Source: Chromatiales bacterium (GTDB lineage Bacteria > Pseudomonadota > Gammaproteobacteria > Steroidobacterales > GCA-2729495). From it: a stretch of 41,647 bases of DNA. The stretch lies in assembly GCA_020831895.1 (NCBI GenBank), contig JAFIFS010000009.1, forward strand, positions 1 to 41,647, in the 5' to 3' direction. Each line of letters starts with the position of its first letter. Within the stretch, counting starts at the first letter, position 1. The position numbers and the translations under genes were made by a program. The notes under the pieces are model-generated. The model saw nothing but the letters and a program-made list of their open reading frames with translations, ran no database searches and was not told the DNA's origin. Below are positions 1-7,243 of the stretch, one piece after another.

Positions 1-36
1 GGCCCCGCCCGCCCCGCGACCCCTGCCACCCGCGGT

Positions 37-68
37 AAAAAAACCGCCCGCCGGGCCGTGGGGGGCGG
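37..68 (-). terminator. Rho-independent terminator of the first PEP-CTERM gene
   Basis: Read on the minus strand, a GC-rich stem (CCGCCC pairing with GGGCGG, plus strand 63-68 with 44-49) is followed directly by seven T residues (plus-strand A run 37-43). It lies about 30 bases past the stop codon at 97-99, the expected place for an intrinsic terminator of that minus-strand gene. Confidence 0.75.
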
Positions 69-96
69 GGCGCTCTCGTCTGGAGGTGTCGAGCTT

Positions 97-1083
97 TTAG
101 CCCGCGACCTGGGTGCGGCGCACCCGGGCCAGGCCGATCAACCCGAGACCCAGCGCGACCAGGGGCAGCGTGGCCGGCGCGGGGACCGGGACGATGCTCT
201 TGGCCAGCGTGAAGTCGATGCTGAAGTCGACGAGGCTGTCAAAGGTGATGCCCAGATCGAGCCCACCAAGACCGGCCAGGAAGTCGTTACAGAGGCTTTG
301 TCCCACGGTGAGGCTGCCGCAGGGGTTTGTCGCAAGGAACAGGTCGAAGACAAGGTCAGCAACCAGCGCAGTGTTCTCATTCAGCACTCCGAGCGCCAGC
401 GACTCCAGGTCACCCAGCAGGCCCGGGCCGGTCAGGATGAAGCTGTAGTCGGCAAGGATCGTGTCGCCGCCCGGCTGGAGAAGGCCCTCGTACTGGTAGG
501 CGCCGTTGAACGGTCCGAGCGAGCCGGACTCGCTCACCGTCGTGGCCCCGGTCTCGAACTGGGTCTGCACGACGTCGCCTAGCGTCTGCGGAGCTCCGCC
601 CAGCAGGCTGCCGAAGTCGAAGCCGAACACGCCGCCGAGCGGGAGCTCGGAGCTGACGAACGACTTGTCATAAACCGGGAAAGGTCCAGCCAGTGGGATC
701 GTGGGGTTCAGCGGTACGTCAAACCCCGGCGCGTTCACAGGGTCGGTGCCCGGTGAGCATTGCTCGCCAATGAATGGAATCGTGACGCAGAGCGGCGGTG
801 TTCCGGGAATAATCTCAAACTCCGGAGTTGTGACCGTCACACTGGGCGAAATCGTGACCTCACCAAACCCAAGGCTGGTGCTGAACCGGTAGGGCTGGGC
901 CGGACCGGTGGGCGTGCGGTACTGGGCGTCCAGTGTGCCGATGACGGACAGGCCGTCGGCGGCGGTGAAGTTGATCGTTCCCTGATACGTCAGCGATGCC
1001 GTCGACAGCGGCAGTGCGCTGGCGGTGCCTCCGAGCAGCGCCAGGCTGAGTGCAGCCGAGGCCGTCCTTATTTTATGTCTCAT
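97..1083 (-). CDS. PEP-CTERM sorting-domain exported protein
   Basis: A 328-residue exported protein. It has a signal peptide at residues 1-24 (MRHKIRTAS, hydrophobic stretch, cut after TASA) and a low-complexity, Gly/Leu/Thr-rich body with four cysteines. The C-terminus is of PEP-CTERM type: VPAPATLPL, a hydrophobic helix (LVALGLGLIGLA), then the basic cluster RVRR. Proteins with this tail are handled by exosortase/EpsH-type enzymes and usually go to the extracellular matrix or cell surface; no exosortase lies in this window. The reading frame stays open upstream to 1197. I chose the ATG at 1083 because it begins the signal peptide, has AGGGAAG just upstream, and lies downstream of a sigma-54-type promoter at 1149-1165. 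The body matches no family I recognise, so its function is unknown beyond sorting. Confidence 0.85.
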   Translation of the reverse strand: MRHKIRTASAALSLALLGGTASALPLSTASLTYQGTINFTAADGLSVIGTLDAQYRTPTGPAQPYRFSTSLGFGEVTISPSVTVTTPEFEIIPGTPPLCVTIPFIGEQCSPGTDPVNAPGFDVPLNPTIPLAGPFPVYDKSFVSSELPLGGVFGFDFGSLLGGAPQTLGDVVQTQFETGATTVSESGSLGPFNGAYQYEGLLQPGGDTILADYSFILTGPGLLGDLESLALGVLNENTALVADLVFDLFLATNPCGSLTVGQSLCNDFLAGLGGLDLGITFDSLVDFSIDFTLAKSIVPVPAPATLPLVALGLGLIGLARVRRTQVAG

Positions 1084-1148
1084 CGTTGGAGTCTTCCCTG
1101 TAGAGAAAGTGGATGTCCCGGATAACCAGACCGGACGGCGCATGGTCC

Positions 1149-1165
1149 AGCAAGAAACATGCCAG
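1149..1165 (-). promoter_or_regulatory. Sigma-54 (-24/-12) promoter of the first PEP-CTERM gene
   Basis: The minus strand reads CTGGCATGTTTCTTGCT, close to the RpoN consensus CTGGCAC-N5-TTGCW. The invariant GG (plus 1162-1163) and GC (plus 1150-1151) have exactly ten bases between them. Transcription would start near 1139, giving a leader of about 55 bases to the ATG at 1083. Sigma-54 promoters need an activator bound upstream; the candidate site is at 1287-1303. Confidence 0.7.
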
Positions 1166-1286
1166 CCTCGGGCCAGCCTGGAGTGGTGGATGCTCAAGTG
1201 ACCGGGATCATGGAGAAAATCGGTCGCAGGCTGGCATGAGGCCGGCTCGACGGGCTCGGGCGGGGGAAGTAGTGGCGGGCGGCGCC

Positions 1287-1303
1287 TGTAAAGTTTTTCG
1301 ACT
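1287..1303 (-). promoter_or_regulatory. Upstream activator-type element, GTCG-N6-TTTACA
   Basis: Read toward the PEP-CTERM gene, the minus strand gives AGTCG-AAAAAC-TTTACA. The same arrangement, TGTCG-GAGGTT-TTTACA, occurs upstream of the second PEP-CTERM gene at 1884-1900, with the same spacing and the same orientation relative to its gene. It is centred about 155 bases upstream of the predicted start site, suitable for a sigma-54 enhancer-binding protein. In other PEP-CTERM bacteria (for example Zoogloea) the PrsK/PrsR two-component system works with RpoN on such genes. Assigning this site to a PrsR-like activator is inference. Confidence 0.55.
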
Positions 1304-1351
1304 TGACTTAATGTAAGTGGCTGAGCGCGCCGTGACGCTGCCTCGCGCGGA

Positions 1352-1822
1352 TCAGGGGTTTTGGAACCACTTCGGGTCGGGTACGAAAGCGTCGCTGACG
1401 ATCACGTCGAGCCGGCCGTTGCCCAGCCGCAGCGGGATCGCGCGCTGATACTCGTCGGAGTGGTAGAAATCACGCGCGGACGCCAGCGAGGGGAACTCGA
1501 ACACGCGGATCGACCCGGGAAACGGCCCGCCCTCCAGCACCTCGGTGCTGCCTTCCTCGGTCGCGAACAGGAGCCTGCCGCCGTAGCGGAGCAGCAGCGA
1601 CACGGCGGCGGCCGCATAGGCGCCCATCAGCGCGGGGTCGACGCCGTTGCCGATGACGACCATGTAGCCGGGGCGCGGCTCGGCCGGTGCAGCTTCATCG
1701 GCGTGGCTGGCCAGTGGCACCCAGAAGAGCAGGGCGGCCGCAAGGCAAGCGAGCCAGGTGCGCGCCGCTCCCGTGGTGGCGCCGGTGCAGGTCACGGTGT
1801 TCGGATCAGGTGCGCTGCGCAT
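1352..1822 (-). CDS. DUF1330-family secreted protein
   Basis: A 156-residue protein with a signal peptide or N-terminal anchor (hydrophobic WLACLAAALLFWVPLA at about residues 23-38, cut after SHADE), then one DUF1330-type domain. Its features are a GYMVVIGNGVDP strand, a YAAAAVSLLLRYGGRLLFA helix-strand, EVLEGGPFPGSIRVFEFPS and the SARDFYHSDEYQ motif. DUF1330 proteins have the dimeric alpha-beta barrel fold and usually no assigned reaction. Most family members are cytoplasmic, so an export signal is somewhat unusual. It lies between the two PEP-CTERM genes and reads toward the first, but an upstream element and a promoter separate it from that gene. The ATG at 1822 is the only start that keeps the whole N-terminal region. 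Confidence 0.75.
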   Translation of the reverse strand: MRSAPDPNTVTCTGATTGAARTWLACLAAALLFWVPLASHADEAAPAEPRPGYMVVIGNGVDPALMGAYAAAAVSLLLRYGGRLLFATEEGSTEVLEGGPFPGSIRVFEFPSLASARDFYHSDEYQRAIPLRLGNGRLDVIVSDAFVPDPKWFQNP

Positions 1823-1883
1823 GGTCTCAAGCTCCGGTTCCGCTTAACCAGCATTCTGGCATGGACGCGGGCCGCCCGCTGAC

Positions 1884-1900
1884 TGTCGGAGGTTTTTACA
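1884..1900 (+). promoter_or_regulatory. Upstream activator-type element, GTCG-N6-TTTACA
   Basis: TGTCG-GAGGTT-TTTACA, matching the element at 1287-1303 in both half-sites, spacing and orientation toward its gene. It is centred about 100 bases upstream of the start site predicted from the sigma-54 promoter at 1965-1981. It is a probable binding site for an enhancer-binding protein shared by the two PEP-CTERM genes. Confidence 0.55.
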
Positions 1901-1945
1901 GGCGTGGCTGGCAGACGCGCCCGGCAGAGTTAAAAAATATATATG

Positions 1946-1958
1946 GATCAATAATATG
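1946..1958 (+). promoter_or_regulatory. Possible IHF site in an A+T-rich patch
   Basis: GATCAATAATATG resembles the IHF consensus WATCAANNNNTTR, with mismatches at W and at the first T of TTR. It sits in an A+T-rich stretch (about 1928-1958) that stands out in this G+C-rich DNA. It lies between the upstream element (1884-1900) and the -24/-12 promoter (1965-1981), where IHF bends DNA in many sigma-54 promoters. The match is imperfect. Confidence 0.35.
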
Positions 1959-1964
1959 AGGCGT

Positions 1965-1981
1965 CTGGCCTGAAAATTGCA
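1965..1981 (+). promoter_or_regulatory. Sigma-54 (-24/-12) promoter of the fibro-slime PEP-CTERM gene
   Basis: CTGGCCTGAAAATTGCA has GG at 1967-1968 and GC at 1979-1980, exactly ten bases apart, and a good TTGCA -12 element. Transcription would start near 1992, about 50 bases before the ATG at 2043. This also argues against any start codon upstream of 2043. Confidence 0.7.
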
Positions 1982-2042
1982 TAGGGATAGCCCAAGAAAA
2001 ATTTCAAAACGCCTTTGCGGCCCTGCCGCAGGAGAACGCGAG

Positions 2043-2810
2043 ATGAACAGGACCCTGGCTCTTGCCGCTGCCGCCACCGCCGTCTTTGCCTCGGCTCCCG
2101 CGGCCGCGACGATGTTGAGTGCAAACTGGTACACGCTGGCCACCGGGCACACCGATACCAACGTCAGCATTCCCGGGCTCACGACCGGGCTCGTCGAGAC
2201 GACGCTGGGCCCGAACGGGCTGCCGGTCAGGTCTGCATTCTCCGCCAGCCAGCCTGCCAGCAGCTCGAACAACATCAAGGATATCGACGCCGGGACCAAC
2301 GAGATCCTGTGGTGGGTGCCTGGTGACCGTGCGGCCGGGACCGTTACTGTCGATGCCAGCTATCCCTCGACCATCGCCCTGCCTTTCAATCAGCCCAGCA
2401 ACCTGTTCCCGGGCGGCGCGGGCAGCAATGGCGGCAACAACGGCTTCCTGACCGCCCACCTGTTCGGGCTGTTCGACACGCCGGCCGGCGGCCAGATCGA
2501 GATCAGCATCGGCGCTGACGACGACGCGTGGGTATTCATCAATGGCGAGCTCGTCGTCGACCTTGGCGGCGTGAAGCCGCTGGCGACCGCGCCTTTCACC
2601 ATCGCCGACCTGGATCCAGGCACCAACCGTATCGATGTCTTCTTCGCCGACCGCAACACTGTCCAGTCCGGCCTGGTGCTCAGTGCCGACGTAGTGTTCC
2701 GGCCGGTTCCGGTCTCGGAGCCCGCCGCCTTGGGTCTGCTGGGCCTCGGGCTGTTTGCCTTCGGCCTGCTCGCGCTGCGCAGGACGGCCGTGGCGGCTAA
2801 AGGCGCCTGA
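2043..2810 (+). CDS. PEP-CTERM protein with fibro-slime-type domain
   Basis: A 255-residue exported protein. Residues 1-24 are a signal peptide (MNRTLALAAAATAVFASAPAAA). The centre, about residues 135-220, matches the fibro-slime domain, a PA14-like fold seen in surface and matrix proteins. Its marks are a FLTAHLFGLFDTP strand, DDDAWVFINGELVVDLGGVKP, then L.PGTNRIDVFFADRNTV. The tail is a textbook PEP-CTERM signal: SEPAALGLLGLGL, hydrophobic helix, RR. The acidic DDD-W-FING loop resembles the calcium or sugar contact region of PA14-like domains. The ATG at 2043 follows AGGAG (2030-2034) and lies downstream of the sigma-54 promoter; an earlier in-frame TTG at 1977 falls inside that promoter. 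A role in extracellular matrix is inferred from family and tail. Confidence 0.88.
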   Translation: MNRTLALAAAATAVFASAPAAATMLSANWYTLATGHTDTNVSIPGLTTGLVETTLGPNGLPVRSAFSASQPASSSNNIKDIDAGTNEILWWVPGDRAAGTVTVDASYPSTIALPFNQPSNLFPGGAGSNGGNNGFLTAHLFGLFDTPAGGQIEISIGADDDAWVFINGELVVDLGGVKPLATAPFTIADLDPGTNRIDVFFADRNTVQSGLVLSADVVFRPVPVSEPAALGLLGLGLFAFGLLALRRTAVAAKGA

Positions 2811-2847
2811 TCACTGCAGGCCCCGCTGCCTGTCTCCAGAACCCCCG

Positions 2848-2880
2848 ACGGGGCGGCACCGCAAGGTGTCGCCCCGTCTT
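2848..2880 (+). terminator. Terminator hairpin after the fibro-slime gene
   Basis: A 13-bp stem (2848-2860 with 2865-2877, a single G-T wobble) closes a GCAA tetraloop and is followed by CTTGCTTGC. It is a very stable hairpin with a poor T tract. It lies 38 bases past the stop codon and before the next gene's ribosome site. Confidence 0.7.
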
Positions 2881-2941
2881 GCTTGCGGTCAGCGTTCCTG
2901 CGGCCCATGCTGGCAGGGAAGTCACGCAGGGAGGGGAACTG

Positions 2942-3457
2942 ATGAGAAGCGTCATCCGCGGGCTCTCGGCCTTATGGTTAATTCTGCTGATTGCAGCCTT
3001 TCCCGCGGGCGCCCAGGAAGAGGGCGCGCCGCCCGATGCGGCTGAGCTGCAGCGGGCGTGGGAATCCATGACAGAACAAGAGCGTAGACGTTTTCTCGAG
3101 GAACTGGATGAACACAGCCCGGAGCTGGATCCGGAGGATCGTGATGCACTGCGCGAGGATGCGCGCAGGCGCTGGCGGGAAGCTGCGCCTGAGCAGCGCC
3201 GGCAGGCTCGGGGGGACGGCTGGGCAGAGCTGTCGCCGGAAGAGCGCGAGGCCTGGCGCGCCCGCTTGGCGGAACGCCGGGCAGCCGGCGAGGGCGGACG
3301 ACCGCGCGGCGATGCGGGCTCCGGACGGATGGGTGCGGAGGAGCGCGAAGCCTTCCGTGACCGGATGCGCCAGCGGCGCGACGGGCTTTCCGACGAGGAG
3401 CGCGAGCAGCTGCGGGAACGCCGCAGCCGCAGGCCGGAGGCAGAGCGGTCACGCTGA
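2942..3457 (+). CDS. Secreted charged-repeat protein, unknown function
   Basis: A 171-residue protein. Residues 1-24 form a signal peptide (MRSVIRGLSALWLILLIAAFPAGA, then QEE). The mature part is almost entirely Glu/Arg/Ala and predicted helical. A degenerate unit (S/T/A/G)-x-E-(E/Q)-R-x-x-(W/F/L) followed by R/E-rich turns occurs about four times (near MTEQERRRFLEEL, LSPEEREAWRARL, GAEEREAFRDRM, LSDEEREQLRERR). This is reminiscent of DUF3106-like or Spy/CpxP-like periplasmic helical proteins, but I cannot assign a family. The ATG at 2942 is preceded by GGAGG; an in-frame upstream start at 2879 lacks a ribosome site and overlaps the preceding terminator. Its location is probably periplasmic. 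Confidence 0.75.
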   Translation: MRSVIRGLSALWLILLIAAFPAGAQEEGAPPDAAELQRAWESMTEQERRRFLEELDEHSPELDPEDRDALREDARRRWREAAPEQRRQARGDGWAELSPEEREAWRARLAERRAAGEGGRPRGDAGSGRMGAEEREAFRDRMRQRRDGLSDEEREQLRERRSRRPEAERSR

Positions 3458-3502
3458 TCCAGTCCAGTGGATGGACCAGCGGCCGTCAGCCGCAATGCGG
3501 CC

Positions 3503-3529
3503 TTGCGTCGCCGGGCCCCGGCGCATAAC
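3503..3529 (+). promoter_or_regulatory. Candidate sigma-70 promoter for 4.5S RNA, with an internal dyad
   Basis: TTGCGT (3503-3508) and CATAAC (3524-3529) are separated by 15 bases. A start at about 3536-3540 would match the inferred 5' end of the SRP RNA. The spacer 3509-3523 is itself a perfect inverted repeat around one base (CGCCGGG-C-CCCGGCG). That may be an operator, a terminator stem for the upstream gene, or chance in G+C-rich DNA. Confidence 0.4.
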
Positions 3530-3538
3530 CTTCCCCGG

Positions 3539-3640
<102 letters not shown>

Positions 3641-3680
3641 CGCTTTTCCCGCCCGAACGTCCCGCAAGCGCAACACACGC

Positions 3681-5342
3681 ATGACTTACCTGGCCCTGGC
3701 ACGCACCTGGCGGCCTCGACTCTTCCCGGAGGTCGTGGGCCAGGCGCACGTGGTCCGGGCGCTGGAGAACGCGCTGGACTCCGGGCGCGTGCACCATGCC
3801 TTCCTGTTCACCGGCACGCGCGGCGTTGGCAAGACGACGCTCGCGCGCATCCTGGCCAAGGCGCTGAACTGCGAGCAGGGGGTCAGCTCGCGGCCGTGTG
3901 GCCAGTGTGCTGCCTGCGTTGCCATCGAGCAGGGCCGCTTCGTCGACCTGATCGAGGTCGACGCCGCTTCGCGCACCGGTGTCGACGACACGCGCGAGCT
4001 GCTCGACAACGTCCAGTATTCTCCTGGCAGCGGCCGCTACAAGGTGTACCTGGTGGACGAGGTGCACATGCTCTCCCGGCAGGCCTTCAACGCGCTGCTG
4101 AAGACGCTGGAGGAGCCACCGCCGCACGTGAAGTTCATCTTCGCGACGACGGATCCACAGAAGATACCCGTCACCGTGCTCTCGCGCTGCCTGCAGTTCG
4201 CGCTCAAGCGCCTGCCGCTGGCCGAGATCGCGGGGCAGATCAGCCGCATCTGCGAGAATGACGGCGTGCCGACCGAGCCGGGGGCAGTGCAGGCGCTCGC
4301 GCGCGCTGCTGCCGGCAGCATGCGCGATGCGCTGAGCCTGCTCGACCAGGCCATCGCCTTTGGCAACGGCGCCCTGCGCCTGGCCGAGGTGAACGAGCTG
4401 CTGGGCACGCTCGACCGCAGCCGGGTCTCGGCTCTGCTGGAGGCCGTGGCTGCAGGCGACGCCGGACAGCTGCTGTCGGCCCTGCGGCAGCTCGACGAGC
4501 TCGCGCCAGACTACGACAGCGTGCTGGCGATGCTGGCCACGCTTCTGCAGCAGGCGGCGATGGTCCAGCTGGCTGGCGAGGAGTCGCTCGATGACGAGGA
4601 CGACCAGGCTGCCGCGCTGGGGCTGGCCGGGATGATGGCTGCCGAGGACCTTCAGCTGTACTACCAGATCGCCGTCCAGGGCCGGCGGGACCTGCCGCTC
4701 GCGCCCGAGCCGCGCGTGGGTTTCGAGATGACGCTGCTGCGGATGCTGGCCTTTCGCCCCGCAGAGCCGGGCGCAGCTGCGCCGGCCGGGGGCCTCGCGC
4801 CCGCGCGCCCGTTGTCGGCCAGCAAGCCGGCAGCACTCACTGCTGCCCGACCCGGACCTGTGGCCGCGGCCAGTGCCGCGGCGGAAGCGGGCGACATACC
4901 TTCTGCTGCGGAATGGGCGGCATTCTCGGCCACGCTCGGTATCGAGGGCGCAGCGCGCCAGCTTGCGCTGAACAGCGTACTCGATCGGGTTGACGGGCGC
5001 TGCCTGCACCTGGTGGTGGAGCGGCGCAACAGCCACCTGCTGACGGAGAGTCAGAAGTCGCGGCTGCTTGCGGCGGTGCGCGCGCGGCTCGGCGAGAAGT
5101 TCCGGGTAGAATTCAGCCTGCGCGAGGAAGAGGCGGGCGGTACCTCGGCGCAGTCGACCGAGCTCGCGGATGAGCGCATGGCCAGGGCGCGCCGCACGAT
5201 CGAACAGGATCCGCACGTGCGCGAGCTCGTGAGCCTGTTCGATGCCGAGCTGATACCGGAGTCTGTCCGGGAAGCCGGCAGCCCGGGTCGTGATAAACGA
5301 CCCGGCCGATCACCGGAAACGGAGGACATCCATGAAAGCTGA
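3681..5342 (+). CDS. dnaX: DNA polymerase III subunit tau (clamp loader)
   Basis: A 553-residue ATPase of the clamp loader, which opens the beta clamp and couples it to the polymerase core. It shows the DnaX N-terminus ([12 protein letters not shown]), Walker A GTRGVGKT (45-52), zinc cysteines at 64, 73, 76 and 79 (the positions known in E. coli), Walker B LVDEVHML (near 124-131), and the LKTLEEPP and [17 protein letters not shown] sensor region. After about residue 370 it becomes Ala/Pro-rich, then a C-terminal tau-type domain follows. The frame is open upstream to 3627, but the ATG at 3681 gives the standard start and leaves the 4.5S RNA free. No A-rich slippery heptamer like that producing the short gamma form in E. 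coli was seen. It overlaps the next gene by 11 bases. Confidence 0.97.
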   Translation: MTYLALARTWRPRLFPEVVGQAHVVRALENALDSGRVHHAFLFTGTRGVGKTTLARILAKALNCEQGVSSRPCGQCAACVAIEQGRFVDLIEVDAASRTGVDDTRELLDNVQYSPGSGRYKVYLVDEVHMLSRQAFNALLKTLEEPPPHVKFIFATTDPQKIPVTVLSRCLQFALKRLPLAEIAGQISRICENDGVPTEPGAVQALARAAAGSMRDALSLLDQAIAFGNGALRLAEVNELLGTLDRSRVSALLEAVAAGDAGQLLSALRQLDELAPDYDSVLAMLATLLQQAAMVQLAGEESLDDEDDQAAALGLAGMMAAEDLQLYYQIAVQGRRDLPLAPEPRVGFEMTLLRMLAFRPAEPGAAAPAGGLAPARPLSASKPAALTAARPGPVAAASAAAEAGDIPSAAEWAAFSATLGIEGAARQLALNSVLDRVDGRCLHLVVERRNSHLLTESQKSRLLAAVRARLGEKFRVEFSLREEEAGGTSAQSTELADERMARARRTIEQDPHVRELVSLFDAELIPESVREAGSPGRDKRPGRSPETEDIHES

Positions 5343-5655
5343 CCTGGGGCAACTGCTGAAGCAGGCCCAGCGCATGCAGTCCGAGATGCAGAAGGCGCAG
5401 GAGGAGCTCGGCAGCACCGAGGTCCAGGGCGAGGCCGGGGCTGGCCTGGTGCGGATCACGATGAGCTGCCGGCACGAGGTGAAGACGATCTCGATCGATC
5501 CCTCCCTGCTGGGCGATGACCGGGAGATGCTCGAGGACGTGCTCGCTGCCGCCTTCAACGATGCGCTGCGCAAGGTCGAGCGCACCGTGCAGGAGAAGTT
5601 CTCCGGCATGGCTGGCGGCGTCGGTCTGCCGCCCGGGATCAAGCTGCCGTTCTGA
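5332..5655 (+). CDS. ybaB: YbaB/EbfC nucleoid-associated protein
   Basis: A 107-residue member of the YbaB/EbfC family, small dimeric DNA-binding proteins that associate with the nucleoid and are nearly always encoded between dnaX and recR. It has the usual layout: an N-terminal helix ([23 protein letters not shown]), strands around [16 protein letters not shown], the SIDPSLL turn, then a helix ([17 protein letters not shown]) and a Gly/Pro-rich tail. The ATG at 5332 lies inside the end of dnaX with GGAGG (about 5321-5325) upstream. In-frame starts further up lack a ribosome site and add a non-conserved extension. Translation is probably coupled to dnaX. Confidence 0.95.
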   Translation: MKADLGQLLKQAQRMQSEMQKAQEELGSTEVQGEAGAGLVRITMSCRHEVKTISIDPSLLGDDREMLEDVLAAAFNDALRKVERTVQEKFSGMAGGVGLPPGIKLPF

Positions 5656-5674
5656 CGGCAGGGCGCGCCACGTC

Positions 5675-6283
5675 ATGCTGCTTCCACCCCGACTGCAGCA
5701 GCTGCTGGCGGCCTTGCGCTGCCTGCCGGGCATCGGACCCAAGTCGGCCCAGCGCATGGCGCTGCACCTGCTCGAGCGCGACCGTGACGGGGCCGAGCGG
5801 CTGTCTGCTGCCCTGCTGGCGGCGCTCGAGGGCGTAGGCAGCTGCCGGCGCTGCCGCATGTTCGCCGAGTCTGAGCTCTGCACCGTCTGCGCGAGCGGCG
5901 CCCGTGACCATGGCATGGTCTGCGTCGTGGAGACGCCGGCCGATGTTGTCGCGATCGAGGAGTCGGCGGGCTGGCGTGGCGCCTACTTCGTGCTGCTGGG
6001 CCGGCTGTCGCCGCTGGACGGGGTTGGTCCGGAGGAGATCGGCATCCCTCTGCTGGAAGAGCGGCTCGCGGGCGGTGGTCTGCGCGAGCTGGTGATCGCC
6101 ACCAGCGTGACGGTGGAAGGCGAGGCGACGGCGGCCTTCCTGGCGGCGCTGGCGCGGCGTCACAGCGTGCCGGCCACGCGCATCGCCCACGGCGTGCCCA
6201 TGGGCGGCGAGCTGGAGTTCGTCGATGCGGGCACGCTGTCGCATGCGCTCTCGGCGCGCGTGTCGATGGCCGGCGACCGCTAG
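5675..6283 (+). CDS. recR: Recombination mediator protein RecR
   Basis: A 202-residue RecR, partner of RecO (and RecF) in loading RecA onto SSB-coated gapped DNA. It contains the helix-hairpin-helix region (LRCLPGIGPKSAQRMA, about residues 14-29), a four-cysteine zinc site (C57, C60, C69, C72) and a TOPRIM domain starting at MVCVVETPADVVAIE. The family motif follows (YFVLLGRLSPLDGVGPE), and a C-terminal Walker-B-like strand region includes RIAHGVPMGGELEFVDAGTL. The ATG at 5675 is the start that matches family length. It follows ybaB by 19 bases in the same operon and ends overlapping the convergent rsgA by the shared CTAG. Confidence 0.97.
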   Translation: MLLPPRLQQLLAALRCLPGIGPKSAQRMALHLLERDRDGAERLSAALLAALEGVGSCRRCRMFAESELCTVCASGARDHGMVCVVETPADVVAIEESAGWRGAYFVLLGRLSPLDGVGPEEIGIPLLEERLAGGGLRELVIATSVTVEGEATAAFLAALARRHSVPATRIAHGVPMGGELEFVDAGTLSHALSARVSMAGDR

Positions 6284-7182
6284 CGCGGCCTGGCCGAGGC
6301 GCTGAGCCGCTCGACGGCGGCCAGCATCGCGCGGTAGCTGGCATACCTGCGGCGCGTCACCTCGCCGTTTTCCAGTGCAGCCAGCACGGCGCAGCGCGGC
6401 TCGTGGCGGTGGCTGCAGTCGGCGAAGTGGCAGCGCGGCGCGAGCGCGGCCATCTCGCGGAAGCCATCGCGCAGCCGGACCGGATCCTGCAGTGCCGGGA
6501 TGAACCCGCGCACACCGGGCGTGTCGATCAGCCGGCCCCCGCCCGGCAGCCTGTGCATCACCGATGCGGTGGTCGTGTGCCGGCCCAGGCCCGTGGACCC
6601 CGAGATCTCCCCCGTGGCCAGGCCTGCCTCAGGCACCAGTGTGTTCAGGAGCGAGGACTTGCCGACGCCGGACTGGCCGACCAGGATGCCGATGCCTCCG
6701 GACAGCCACCGGTCGAGCCCGGCCACGCCGCTGCCGCGCCTCGCGCTGACAGTCAGCACCGGGTAGCCGATTCTGCGCCAGGCCTCCAGCGCCTCTCCAG
6801 TCACCGTGCCGAGGTCGGCCTTGCCGTTGACCACGGCGGCGGCGCAGGGCATCAGCTCGGCCGCGCACAGGTAGCGGTCGACCAGCTCGAGGTCCGGCTC
6901 CGGCTCGGTCGCGATCACGACGGCCAGGTGCGTCAGGTTGGCCGCGATGACCTCGGTCCGCCCACCCGCTGCCGGCTGGCGGCGCAGCTCGCTCGTGCGT
7001 GGCAGCACCGCCCGGCAGATGGCCCTGCCGTCGACGAGCTCGCAGGCCAGCCGGTCGCCGCAGACCGCCGCAAGCCCGCGGCCCGGAAGCACGTAGGGCA
7101 GGCTGCGGCCGTCGCGCACTTCGAGGAGGCCGCGACGGCCGTGCGCGGCGATCACCAGGCCCTCAAGACTGTGATCAGTCAT
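6280..7182 (-). CDS. rsgA: Small ribosomal subunit maturation GTPase RsgA
   Basis: A 300-residue circularly permuted GTPase that helps late 30S subunit maturation. It has an N-terminal OB fold (about 1-75), then G motifs in the permuted order G4-G1-G3. G1 is GQSGVGKS (169-176), and the Thr-rich switch is GRHTTTASV (200-208). G3 is DTPG (220-223). The C-terminal zinc knuckle has C251, C256, H258 and C264. The G4 region reads VVNGKADLG (117-125), so the NKxD Asn position appears to hold Gly, with Asn one place earlier; this is unusual and is reported separately. It is convergent with recR (4-base overlap) and divergent from orn, a common neighbourhood. Confidence 0.95.
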   Translation of the reverse strand: MTDHSLEGLVIAAHGRRGLLEVRDGRSLPYVLPGRGLAAVCGDRLACELVDGRAICRAVLPRTSELRRQPAAGGRTEVIAANLTHLAVVIATEPEPDLELVDRYLCAAELMPCAAAVVNGKADLGTVTGEALEAWRRIGYPVLTVSARRGSGVAGLDRWLSGGIGILVGQSGVGKSSLLNTLVPEAGLATGEISGSTGLGRHTTTASVMHRLPGGGRLIDTPGVRGFIPALQDPVRLRDGFREMAALAPRCHFADCSHRHEPRCAVLAALENGEVTRRRYASYRAMLAAVERLSASARPR

Positions 7183-7205
7183 CGCCGGGCGCTGCCGGGG
7201 CGTTT

Positions 7206-7213
7206 GCTATGAT
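7206..7213 (+). promoter_or_regulatory. Extended -10 promoter upstream of orn
   Basis: TGCTATGAT (TG-n-TATGAT, hexamer 7208-7213) is a good extended -10 element with no convincing -35. It would start transcription near 7220, leaving a leader of about 24 bases before the ATG at 7244. Confidence 0.4.
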
Positions 7214-7243
7214 CGCGGTTCTGCTCCCGCACAGGATGCCCCG

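Noticed and set aside
1309-1325. A second TGTAAG half-site at 1312-1317 beside the upstream element
   Set aside because: No CGAC at the required spacing; a half-site alone is expected by chance.
3841-5342. Possible programmed frameshift in dnaX giving a short gamma subunit
   Set aside because: No A-AAA-AAG-type slippery sequence with a downstream hairpin was seen; A runs are absent in the relevant part.
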